DNA from: Bacteroides luti
GTDB taxonomy: Bacteria > Bacteroidota > Bacteroidia > Bacteroidales > Bacteroidaceae
Direction: 5' to 3'
Assembly (NCBI RefSeq): GCF_900128905.1
Contig: NZ_FQTV01000001.1
Coordinates: forward strand, 248,001 to 312,000
Length of the DNA stretch: 64,000 bases
This document shows positions 7,636-15,798 of this stretch, piece by piece. The position numbers and the translations under genes were made by a program. Below the pieces are notes generated by a model. That model was not told the origin of the DNA, made no database searches, and worked only from the letters and a program-made list of their open reading frames with translations. Within the stretch, counting starts at the first letter, position 1. Each line of letters begins with the position of its first letter.

Positions 7636-10600
7636 CTACTGCTTTTCTTTGTTTATTCCTTTTGTTTTAACTAAGCTTACTTTACGTTTTGGTATAGTAA
7701 AGTAGACGGTAAACCCTCCCTCCGGTGATGGCTCCGCATTTATTCTACAACCACGTAAACCTGCAAACTCGTCATGGTCGCGGATAATCTGTTTGCATAT
7801 CAAATATTCGGTTCCTTTTAGCGTACCATCCTCAGAAGCTGTCATGCGGGCCAAATCGGGATAAAAAAGCTGATTAAGTTCTTCTACAGTTTTCTCTCTT
7901 CTCCTGTCTGTAAACAAGAAACGAATATACTCACCATCTGCCTTGGCTTCAAGGATTACTTCTCCATCTTCAGGAACAGTAAGGCACTCCTCAATTAAGT
8001 TCTCTAACAGGAATTTTAATTGAATTACATCCCCGATAACCTTTTCACTACAGCTTTCTGCGTGGAAAGTTACGGAACTTTGCAGTCGTTTACTCATTTT
8101 CCGGAAATATTTCTGCGCATGTATTACCAATTCATCCACTTCTACATTTCCACGGCGGAATGTTACTTCCTCCAACTGCTTTGCAGCACAGGAACTTAGA
8201 ATATTAAATATACCTTTATAATAATCGATCAGTTCACTGATGGTTTGAATATTTTCTTTTTCCTCCTCAGGAGTAAATGATTTCTTAGCTAGCTTATCTA
8301 TTATATTCTTTATTTTGCTTGGGTAATAAATAGTTTCGTGTTTTATTGTAGAGAGGCAATTGTCGAGCACCATATTCTGCACGTGCAATAAGCTATCTTC
8401 CCACGAAGCCCTGTAAGTATCTTCTTCGGCCGATTCAATATCTCTGTACTTTGTAGCAAGTTTCACAACTGCATTAAACACTACAATTGCCACATAATTG
8501 GTTATCAATTCAATAAGCAAACGGTTGCTTTCGCGCTCTTCATCGTTTTGTCTGGAAAAGGCAAGGACGCCAACACAACGAGACGTCTCTCCTACTTCAA
8601 CCATCAACGGAAGTGCTTGCACATATATATCATACAGATTATTATCATAAAACGGTATTGACTGTAATTTCCCGGCAGCATATTGCTGCGAATCGAAGCA
8701 ACGTTGCATTACTTCGGTCAGTGTTTCATGCTCTCCCTGAATTTCAACAGAAGTATCATTCCACTCCATTTGATGCGGATAATAAGCAAATTCTAGTCTA
8801 TGACTATCTTCATTATAAACCCCGATACTCAGCATATCAATGGTAAGCAATTCGTTTATTCCGTCAAAGCAATTATCTACAATGCTACGGGGAATATCGT
8901 TGGACGTTAAGGTTGAATTCAGTACTTGTTTGTTAATCTCGAGCACTTGTTCAAGGTTCCATCTGTTTATTAATCGTTTACGGATAAAGAGCAGATAATA
9001 TCCTATAAAAAAGACAATCAGAATCAATATAAACAAAATAACTGCCACCACTTTATTGTTGGTGGAATGCTCCAGATTACGGCAATATTCCTCAAGAGAA
9101 TAATCCTCACTTACCAATTTATAAAGCCGTGAGTAAGCAGTATTGTTATATTGATAATTATCCCATTGCTTTAATGCCAGAAAAGCTACTGCGGCTTCGT
9201 TTCTAATATCCAGAATGACATAATAATCAGTATCGACCAGTCCGTTCCACCAATTAATTTCGGTAGAAATACCATTCCCCTTTAAGGTCATTACATTGCG
9301 TTTGTTTCGATAATTTTTTAAATAATGCTTGTTTAATCGGTCAATAGCAGAGTCGGCATACTGCAATGCAAGTGGATAGTTCTCTATTACATTGCAATAA
9401 TAAACGGTGTCTGCGAAAAGCGAAGCTTCATTCAGCAATTTGTCATAGGTTTTATCAGACGTTACTGAAGTAGAATCTGCCGGATGATATTCTTTAGTTA
9501 CAGGTCTTTCCAGTTTGCTGCAAGAGAAAAGTCCGGTAGTTATAAATAAGCAGAGTAATATATCCAGTGTTTTGCGAATACCTGTAGGCAAGCGGAAATA
9601 AAACTTGCTACCCTTACCCGGAGTACTCTCAATACTAAACATACAGACTTTGAAAAGATCGTTTGTCTTACGATATTTTTCAATAATACCTTTGCAATTC
9701 ATCAATCCAAATCCGTGGCCTTTATTCTTCAGAAGTTCCTCCTTGTCGGTCGATTCCATTCCTATCTGACTTGAGTCGTAGACCTTTTCACCCAATATTC
9801 GCGCAACATCTTCCTGAGATATTCCCCGACCGGTATCTGAAACCGAGATTTCCACGTAATCATCTTCCGTTTTAGCGCTAACCTGAATAGTTCCACCTTC
9901 AGGAGTATATTTCCTTGCGTTTTCAGTAAGAGTATTAATCATGAACATTGTCAGGGCCTTATCTGCTTTAACAATAGCCTTTGTAGGTTCTACTTTGAAA
10001 GCTTGATGCTTCATTTCAAAGGTTTTTCTACCTTTAGCCAATACATCGAAAAGTTCATTCAATTCAAAGTTCTCGATATTCAGGTTTAATGAACCTTGCT
10101 TCATCTTGATCCAAAGCGCCAGAATATCATTGTACTCATTAATCTTGGAAACTAACTCGTCAATATACTGATATTTCTCGAGCTTAATAGCTTCGTCCTG
10201 TATATAACCTTTGGAAGTAAGCTTATGCACTTCGTTAATGATGCGGTCCATAAACGGAGTAATACCATAAACAATAGCCATACATGACTTCTTAATCAGA
10301 TTCTGACGTTTATTATCGGCAATATGCTGTTCATATACATAGCGTTGTTTCTCAAGTTTAATTCTCTCATCACCCAGCGAAATAAATGTAAGTCCGTTGC
10401 CAAGAGTCCAGGCAATATAAGGTGTGATAACATTCATCAGAGCTTTTTCGTCCTTGGTAATTTTGTGACGGGTATAAAGCTCAATAACTCCAATCGGAGT
10501 CTCTTCTTTTGGCAAAAAGAGGTTGAATGAAGATTTTATCAAATCATTTTCAATTAGTTCATCCTCAATAATATCTTCATCAATAGACGGATAAATAAAT

Positions 10601-12213
10601 TCTTCAGACTCTGGATCGAATATGCCAATACGTAATGAATAAGCATGAAAAAGCTTTTTTAAATCGGCCTGAATAGCTGTACCAACGGCTGAAACTATTT
10701 CGTCTGTACTTCCTATATCTATAGGAATAGAAGCAGTTATGCGCTGGCATACCTCGAGTGTGTTTCTTAATCTCTCAGAATGCTTTCTATTACGTGTTTT
10801 TGAACGTGAATTCAGTACCCAGAAAAGGAAAATCAATAAAACGAAACCACTAAAGACAAATAGAGAAAGGATATTCAATTGTCTGTCTTCTTTTTCCAGT
10901 TCCTGCGAACGGCTTTCCAGCTCTTTATCCTGACGAGTATAATCAAGAATATCAAGATAAATATTTCGGTTATAGTTTGAAGGAACTTTCATTCCCAATC
11001 CGGCATAAGTTACGCTTAACTGTTCCCGGATACGGGCAATCCATTCGGGCACAGTCTTAACGTTATTCTTCGAAATCCAGCTAAGTTCTGTATAAATTGT
11101 ATCTTGTTCGGAGAAAGGTTTTAGCTGGTCGACTGTGCTTTTTCCGTTTTTATAGTAAAGCTTATGGTGTTTATTTACACAATCCAGCGCTTTACTTAAA
11201 GTATCCAGCGCCACACTATAACGACCATGCATATTATAATAACGTCCGATGGTTACGTATGCTCCGGCAATCTGGTAAATATCCTTATACTTCTTAAACT
11301 TTTCGAGAGCAACTCGTGCCAGGTTTAACGGCAAAATGGTATCGCTTTCTGCAACTTCATTTTTCGTAAAGTGATAATACGAATTTAAGGTTTGAATAGC
11401 CTTAGGGCGTTCATGATAAATAAGATTAAAGATATCTTTGTTTTCAAATAAAGACGAGATTCCCTGCAGGCTGTTCGCTTCAAAATAAATATATTGATTG
11501 CGACTCATATTCCAGCACTTGAAGAGTTCATCAAATTCTGTAATATTATTCTGCTCAGCATCCTTCTTTTCAAACAATTCTGCAGAACCTTTTATATAAT
11601 CATAGTAAAGAATTTGTGCCGTATCAGAGGCCAGGTCTGAATCCTGAACCTGATTAATAGATTGAATAGCTTCGCTTTGCTGCTGCAAATAAAAATAGTA
11701 GATTGACGATACAATGAAAAATTCAGAACGGGCATAATTCAAACGTTTCTTATCGTGTACATCAACAAATACAGACTGATCTTCATCAATACGTTTCATT
11801 CTCCTAACCGCACTGTTTCGACAGTCATAATATTCCTTATTCATGGATGTCCGTTGGTATATTTTCATTAGTCCTATATCGGCAATAACTAATTCCAGCT
11901 CATTCTGGGTTAATCTATATACCTTCTTATAATAGTTCTCTGCCGCATCAAAATCCATCCGCATGAAAGCACAAAATCCCAGATTATTGTAAGCTTCAGC
12001 TTTACCCTGATCGTATTCGTCTGCATAATTTATTGCCAGAAGAGCCTCTTTATAAGATGAATCAAGTTGCTTATAACGCAAATCGTAGGAACGTTGGTTA
12101 AGAGAATCCAGTAAACGGACTTCCTGTGCAGAAGGTGTTCCCGTGCAAGAAAAGAATACTGAAAGCGCCAGTATTACCGTTAGGAAGTAAAGTATATTAC
12201 GGAGTTTATTCAT
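7636..12213 (-). CDS. Double membrane sensor histidine kinase (two fused kinase-like halves)
   Basis: This 1525-residue protein looks like two kinase-like proteins joined end to end. Half 1 has a lipobox-like signal (Cys23), a TPR-like helical sensor region (~40-430), a TM segment at ~446-467, a GAF-like region (~490-615), a DHp-like region (~630-720) and a well-formed HATPase domain, with N-box Asn760/Asn765, G1 DTGRGI (793-798) and G2 GHGFGL (832-837). Half 2 begins with a second hydrophobic segment and lipobox-like LFSC (Cys898), then a TPR-like region, a TM segment at ~1054-1076, a GAF-like region (~1100-1250), a DHp-like helix with His1292 (KHETIYYPSK), and an ATPase-like fold without recognisable G1 or G2 boxes. 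Half 1 has ITPF where HELRTPL-type motifs occur and no His at the expected place. The partner is the adjacent response regulator. I recall DUF5112/DUF5113 labels for such proteins, unverified. Confidence 0.85.
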   Translation of the reverse strand: MNKLRNILYFLTVILALSVFFSCTGTPSAQEVRLLDSLNQRSYDLRYKQLDSSYKEALLAINYADEYDQGKAEAYNNLGFCAFMRMDFDAAENYYKKVYRLTQNELELVIADIGLMKIYQRTSMNKEYYDCRNSAVRRMKRIDEDQSVFVDVHDKKRLNYARSEFFIVSSIYYFYLQQQSEAIQSINQVQDSDLASDTAQILYYDYIKGSAELFEKKDAEQNNITEFDELFKCWNMSRNQYIYFEANSLQGISSLFENKDIFNLIYHERPKAIQTLNSYYHFTKNEVAESDTILPLNLARVALEKFKKYKDIYQIAGAYVTIGRYYNMHGRYSVALDTLSKALDCVNKHHKLYYKNGKSTVDQLKPFSEQDTIYTELSWISKNNVKTVPEWIARIREQLSVTYAGLGMKVPSNYNRNIYLDILDYTRQDKELESRSQELEKEDRQLNILSLFVFSGFVLLIFLFWVLNSRSKTRNRKHSERLRNTLEVCQRITASIPIDIGSTDEIVSAVGTAIQADLKKLFHAYSLRIGIFDPESEEFIYPSIDEDIIEDELIENDLIKSSFNLFLPKEETPIGVIELYTRHKITKDEKALMNVITPYIAWTLGNGLTFISLGDERIKLEKQRYVYEQHIADNKRQNLIKKSCMAIVYGITPFMDRIINEVHKLTSKGYIQDEAIKLEKYQYIDELVSKINEYNDILALWIKMKQGSLNLNIENFELNELFDVLAKGRKTFEMKHQAFKVEPTKAIVKADKALTMFMINTLTENARKYTPEGGTIQVSAKTEDDYVEISVSDTGRGISQEDVARILGEKVYDSSQIGMESTDKEELLKNKGHGFGLMNCKGIIEKYRKTNDLFKVCMFSIESTPGKGSKFYFRLPTGIRKTLDILLCLFITTGLFSCSKLERPVTKEYHPADSTSVTSDKTYDKLLNEASLFADTVYYCNVIENYPLALQYADSAIDRLNKHYLKNYRNKRNVMTLKGNGISTEINWWNGLVDTDYYVILDIRNEAAVAFLALKQWDNYQYNNTAYSRLYKLVSEDYSLEEYCRNLEHSTNNKVVAVILFILILIVFFIGYYLLFIRKRLINRWNLEQVLEINKQVLNSTLTSNDIPRSIVDNCFDGINELLTIDMLSIGVYNEDSHRLEFAYYPHQMEWNDTSVEIQGEHETLTEVMQRCFDSQQYAAGKLQSIPFYDNNLYDIYVQALPLMVEVGETSRCVGVLAFSRQNDEERESNRLLIELITNYVAIVVFNAVVKLATKYRDIESAEEDTYRASWEDSLLHVQNMVLDNCLSTIKHETIYYPSKIKNIIDKLAKKSFTPEEEKENIQTISELIDYYKGIFNILSSCAAKQLEEVTFRRGNVEVDELVIHAQKYFRKMSKRLQSSVTFHAESCSEKVIGDVIQLKFLLENLIEECLTVPEDGEVILEAKADGEYIRFLFTDRRREKTVEELNQLFYPDLARMTASEDGTLKGTEYLICKQIIRDHDEFAGLRGCRINAEPSPEGGFTVYFTIPKRKVSLVKTKGINKEKQ

Positions 12214-12232
12214 TCATATCCCATATTTATTA

Positions 12233-12240
12233 CAAATATA
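12233..12240 (-). promoter_or_regulatory. Predicted -7 box for the sensor kinase gene
   Basis: Read on the minus strand, TATATTTG matches the Bacteroides -7 consensus and sits 19 bases upstream of the kinase ATG (12213), giving a very short leader. No clear -33 element is seen. Confidence 0.4.
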
Positions 12241-12392
12241 AATAGATTTAAAGTAATATTTATCCGATATCTTATTTAATGCTAGTTAAATCTTATGAAA
12301 CAAATTTCAGTCTTATGACTTTTACATCTTTAAAAAGTCTATACATACCAATATTTAGGTATATGATAAGACATAAAAATACCACTTGAAAG

Positions 12393-12526
12393 GGATTGTG
12401 AACCATCGACAATCCATCTATATTTGCAAAAGAATTTTCTTGAATAAGTCATTATTTTATCGTAGCCATAATTTTAAGAATAGTGGGTTCTCTCTCGCCG
12501 AAGTGATTCGTTGAGAGAGTTTTTTA
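12393..12526 (+). ncRNA. Candidate small RNA with its own promoter and terminator
   Basis: The 536-base gap between the kinase and the next plus-strand gene contains a complete small transcription unit. TATATTTGC at 12419-12427 is a strong -7 box, with TTG at 12396-12398 at -33 spacing. A hairpin at 12490-12519 (CTCTCTC/GAGAGAG, with an inner CGAA-GTGA-TTCG) is followed by six T's, a good intrinsic terminator. The predicted RNA runs from about 12433 to 12526, roughly 90-95 nucleotides, with no obvious ORF. An inverted repeat GGATTGT-N9-ACAATCC (12393-12415) covers the -33 region and could be an operator. I recognise no known RNA family. Confidence 0.45.
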
Positions 12527-12649
12527 TTTCTTTCAGGATTATATTTGTACAATAATTAATTCATTATAGGTTTCTTACTAATACAAAGAAATGTAACTTA
12601 ATTACAGCATAAAAAACATCTATTAATAGTATCGCTAAGTTTTTTTTAG

Positions 12650-12658
12650 TAATTTCGC
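12650..12658 (+). promoter_or_regulatory. Possible promoter before the DUF6064-like gene
   Basis: TAATTTCGC after a run of eight T's resembles the Bacteroides -7 box (TAnnTTTG with one change) and would start a transcript about 85-165 bases before the coding region, depending on which ATG is used. The -33 element is unclear. The rest of 12527-12749 shows nothing else I can support. Confidence 0.3.
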
Positions 12659-12830
12659 GGCCGATTTGGTAACCCCGCATTTAGAGTCTATTTTATCCTG
12701 ATTATGCTCTAAAACTAATATTTCGTGAGCATTCATTCCCTGGAAAGATATGAAATTTCACGATTCATATCTATTACTAAAAAAGCACCTTAAATTTTAT
12801 TGTCACGAAATTATAAAACAAATTAAGGAA

Positions 12831-13565
12831 ATGGATATTTTTTGGAATACAATTGCTCAGTATAATGCAGGAACCTGGATATATCAGATATTTATATCAG
12901 TTATTGCAATTATACTAACTTACTTCTTATTTAAACATCCTACTCAAATTGTAAAATCGGCAATGAAACTATTCCTGGCGTTTCTAAATGCCTGGATTGC
13001 AATTGTCTACTATTCTATTTATTGTGAGCCAAGAAGTTATAATAACATGTTTGTTGTATATTGGACAATAATGGCGTTGTTCTGGCTGTATGATTTGTTT
13101 TTTGGCCATACATCTTTTGAACGATCATACAAATATGATAAGTTAGCTATAATACTTTGTATATTGCCGTTTATTTATCCGATAATTTCTTTGGTACGCG
13201 GCCTTCGATTTCCAATGATGACTTCGCCTGTTATGCCTTGTTCGGTTGCTATTTTCACAATTGGATTATTACTTGCTCATTCTAAAAAAATAAATATCTT
13301 TTTAGTTATGTTTTTAACTCACTGGGCTTTAATTGGTTTTACAAAGGTCTATTTCTTTCAGATACCTGAAGATTTTCTTTTGGCCAGCTCAGCTGTTCCG
13401 GCTTTATATCTTTTCTATAAAGAATACATCAATTCAAATCTGCATATATCAAGAAAGCCAAAAGCTAAAATTCTAAATTTACTATTGATACTGCTATGCT
13501 GCATTATCGGGTTATCTTTCACGATTACCTTGATACATGAATTGTGCGAAATGCCGCGCATTTGA
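12831..13565 (+). CDS. Polytopic membrane protein, DUF6064-like
   Basis: This membrane protein of about 244 residues has seven or so hydrophobic segments and starts with MDIFWNTIAQYNAGTWIYQ, which resembles the start of DUF6064 proteins, a family without known function. The frame opens at 12750, but the extra 27 residues are polar and lysine-rich and do not look like part of the fold. The ATG at 12831 follows AAGGA closely, so I prefer it without certainty. Conserved-looking features are the loop YCEPRSYNN and a central PMMTSPVMPCSV segment. It is followed 98 bases later by the ThrE-type genes and could share their transcript. The family assignment is from memory of its pattern only. Confidence 0.65.
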   Translation: MDIFWNTIAQYNAGTWIYQIFISVIAIILTYFLFKHPTQIVKSAMKLFLAFLNAWIAIVYYSIYCEPRSYNNMFVVYWTIMALFWLYDLFFGHTSFERSYKYDKLAIILCILPFIYPIISLVRGLRFPMMTSPVMPCSVAIFTIGLLLAHSKKINIFLVMFLTHWALIGFTKVYFFQIPEDFLLASSAVPALYLFYKEYINSNLHISRKPKAKILNLLLILLCCIIGLSFTITLIHELCEMPRI

Positions 13566-13663
13566 TAGATTGAACATTTATTCGTCTTTTATAGTTGATT
13601 ACATATAAATTAAAGTGCTTAATATGAGGCGCTAATTTACTAAATAAACAATAATTTTACCTC

Positions 13664-14437
13664 ATGGACATTCATGCAGAACTTAAAGAGTTATCGAAGT
13701 TTTTATCCGACTACTCTACCAGTCTAATGGCTGTAGGCGTACACACATCGCGTATTGTACGTAACACCTCTCGAATAGCTGAGTCTTTTGGCTATTTCGT
13801 TGACATGACGATCTTTCAGAAAACCATTATTATGACTTTGAGAGACAAAGACAATTCACATTCTTACAGCACTGTGAATAAAATCAAGCCAATGGCCTTG
13901 AACTTTGAATTAAATGCCCGACTCAGCACATTAAGCTGGGAAGCTTATGATGAGCATTTGTCTATGGATGAATTGAAAGCAAGATATAAGGAAATTATCA
14001 GTAACCCTCGAATGAGTAAATGGATGGTTCTTTTCCTGGTTGCATGTGCAAATGCATCTTTTTGCCGTCTCTTTACAGGTGATATACAAGCGATGGGTAT
14101 AGTTTTCGTTGCAACACTGGCAGGTTTCTTTATTCGTCAGAAATTAACAGAAATGCATCTCAACCATTTATTTGTATTCATTGTTTCTGCGTTTACCGCT
14201 TCCATGATAGGTTGTACAGCCGTGCTATACAATATAGGAAATACTCCTGATATTGCTCTTGGAACAAGTGTTCTTTATCTCGTTCCAGGTGTACCTCTCA
14301 TTAATGGTGTTATTGATGTTATTGAAGGCCATGTTTTAGCTGGCGTTTCACGATTAATTAACGCAGCATTACTTATTATTTGCCTTTCTATAGGTTTGTC
14401 ATTAACTTTATTATTGTTAGGAGTAAATGCATTATGA
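13664..14437 (+). CDS. ThrE-type threonine/serine exporter, N-terminal-domain subunit
   Basis: This 257-residue protein corresponds to the N-terminal half of actinobacterial ThrE (PF06738/DUF1212 type). A cytosolic segment of ~110 residues carries the family pattern LMAVGVHTSRIVRNTSRIA (20-38) and is followed by four or five TM helices, including YLVPGVPLINGVIDVIEGH (~205-223). ThrE exports threonine and serine using the proton gradient. Here the transporter is split into two genes, and the downstream subunit overlaps by four bases (ATGA), so both chains are probably made together in equal amounts. Function by family only; the true substrate may differ. Confidence 0.85.
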   Translation: MDIHAELKELSKFLSDYSTSLMAVGVHTSRIVRNTSRIAESFGYFVDMTIFQKTIIMTLRDKDNSHSYSTVNKIKPMALNFELNARLSTLSWEAYDEHLSMDELKARYKEIISNPRMSKWMVLFLVACANASFCRLFTGDIQAMGIVFVATLAGFFIRQKLTEMHLNHLFVFIVSAFTASMIGCTAVLYNIGNTPDIALGTSVLYLVPGVPLINGVIDVIEGHVLAGVSRLINAALLIICLSIGLSLTLLLLGVNAL

Positions 14438-14952
14438 TAAATTATGATTTTATTGAAGCCATTATATTTGATGGTTTTTTTGCAGCAATTGCATCTATTG
14501 GATTTGCAGTAATCTCTAATCCTCCACGCAAAGCTATTCTTGTTTCTGCATTTTTAGCAGCTGTTGGGCACGGACTTCGTTATTGTTTGTTGCATAGTAC
14601 TTCCTTGGATATTGCTTCGGCATCATTTCTTGCAGCATTTTCTATTGGTATGCTAAGCATTTTCTTTGCAAAGAAAATTCATTGTCCGGCAGAAGTATTC
14701 TCTTTCCCTTCTTTATTACCTATGATCCCAGGAATGTTTGCATATAAAACAATTCTTGCCTTAGTGAAATTTATTCAATGCAAAGATGATTCGGCATCAG
14801 TGGATATAATAGTAGCAATATTCAGAAATGGTTTAACTGCTACTTTTGTTATGTTTGCTTTGGTGGTTGGTGTTGCAGTACCTATGTTTATCTTCCACAA
14901 ACAATCATTTGCTGTAACACGTATTTTGAAGTTAGTTAAGAAAGATAGATAA
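14434..14952 (+). CDS. ThrE-type exporter, C-terminal-domain subunit
   Basis: This membrane protein of about 172 residues with five TM helices matches the C-terminal half of ThrE (ThrE_2/DUF3815 type), including SFPSLLPMIPGMFAYKTI (~89-106). The frame opens at 14380, but the ATG at 14434 overlaps the stop of the preceding subunit as ATGA and gives the normal N-terminus, so it is the likely start. It should act only together with the upstream subunit in the inner membrane. Confidence 0.85.
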   Translation: MINYDFIEAIIFDGFFAAIASIGFAVISNPPRKAILVSAFLAAVGHGLRYCLLHSTSLDIASASFLAAFSIGMLSIFFAKKIHCPAEVFSFPSLLPMIPGMFAYKTILALVKFIQCKDDSASVDIIVAIFRNGLTATFVMFALVVGVAVPMFIFHKQSFAVTRILKLVKKDR

Positions 14953-14961
14953 AAAAAGCAA

Positions 14962-14997
14962 GCCATCGGGATTCATTAAATGAATATTCCCGATGGC
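14962..14997 (-). terminator. Terminator of the kdgK-eda transcript
   Basis: A 10-bp GC-rich stem (GCCATCGGGA/TCCCGATGGC) has further pairing inside. Read on the minus strand it is followed by TTGCTTTTTTT, so it should end transcription coming from eda. Confidence 0.65.
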
Positions 14998-15032
14998 CAA
15001 GCCCCCCTTTAAACAATTTAAACAAAATAAAG

Positions 15033-15070
15033 ATGCCCTTCTAACCAACCTTTATAAGGGCATTCTTTTA
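15033..15070 (+). terminator. Hairpin downstream of the ThrE genes
   Basis: ATGCCCTT pairs with AAGGGCAT (15056-15063), followed by TCTTTTA. It is a plausible plus-strand terminator for the exporter genes. Confidence 0.5.
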
Positions 15071-15077
15071 TAAATCA

Positions 15078-15105
15078 AACAGATTGATTTACAATCTGTT
15101 TTTTT
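15078..15105 (+). terminator. Second plus-strand terminator, overlapping the end of eda
   Basis: A 9-bp stem (AACAGATTG/CAATCTGTT) with a 5-base loop is followed by five T's. The T tract overlaps the stop codon of the convergent eda gene, so it would stop plus-strand transcripts just before they run antisense through eda. Confidence 0.6.
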
Positions 15106-15775
15106 ATTTGCGAGCTTCTTCAATATATCCGAAAGCTTCTTTACACTTAGCTGTTACCCATGCCCAATCATTAGCTGCAACTACATCTTTTGGGAAAAGG
15201 TTCGAACCCATACCTACACATGTTACGCCAGCTTTAATCCATGCAGTAAGGTTGTCTTTTGTTGGTTCAACACCACCAGTAACCATTAACATAGACCAAG
15301 GCATTGGAGCTTTTACATTCTTAACGAATGAAGGACCACCAACGTTACCTGCAGGGAATACTTTGCAAAGATCGCATCCTACTTCTTGGGCGAAACCGAT
15401 TTCTGATACAGAGCCACAACCTGGAGTGTATGGAATTAAACGACGGTTACAAACTTTAGCAATTTCTGGGTTGAACAATGGACCAACAATAAAGTTAGCA
15501 CCTAATTGAATATACATTGCTGCAGTAGCAGGATCAACGATAGAACCAATTCCCAGAATCATATCAGGACATTCTTTTGCAGCCCATTTTACTAATTCTG
15601 CAAATACTTCCTGTGCAAAATCGCCACGGTTAGTGAATTCGAACGCACGAACACCACCTTCATAGCATGCTTTTACAACATTCTTTGCTAATTCAACATC
15701 CTTATTATAGAAAACGGGAACCATCCCTGTGCTTGCCATTGCATTAAGCACTTGTATTTTTGAAAATCTTGCCAT
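15104..15775 (-). CDS. eda: KDPG/KHG aldolase
   Basis: This 223-residue class I aldolase cleaves 2-dehydro-3-deoxy-6-phosphogluconate to pyruvate and glyceraldehyde-3-phosphate. The Schiff-base lysine is Lys138 in [14 protein letters not shown] and the general acid/base glutamate is Glu46 in RAFEFTNRG. The GIGSIVDP segment (75-82) and the C-terminal [12 protein letters not shown] phosphate-binding region fit the family. It is cytosolic and 23 bases downstream of kdgK, forming the last two steps of uronate breakdown. Full length. Confidence 0.95.
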   Translation of the reverse strand: MARFSKIQVLNAMASTGMVPVFYNKDVELAKNVVKACYEGGVRAFEFTNRGDFAQEVFAELVKWAAKECPDMILGIGSIVDPATAAMYIQLGANFIVGPLFNPEIAKVCNRRLIPYTPGCGSVSEIGFAQEVGCDLCKVFPAGNVGGPSFVKNVKAPMPWSMLMVTGGVEPTKDNLTAWIKAGVTCVGMGSNLFPKDVVAANDWAWVTAKCKEAFGYIEEARK

Positions 15776-15798
15776 CTTACTTTTATATTATAATGTTA

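Noticed and set aside
15199-15209. GGTTCGAACCC, which looks like a tRNA T-loop
   Set aside because: It lies inside the eda coding sequence in a conserved region, and no acceptor stem or anticodon arm surrounds it. I found no tRNA in the window.
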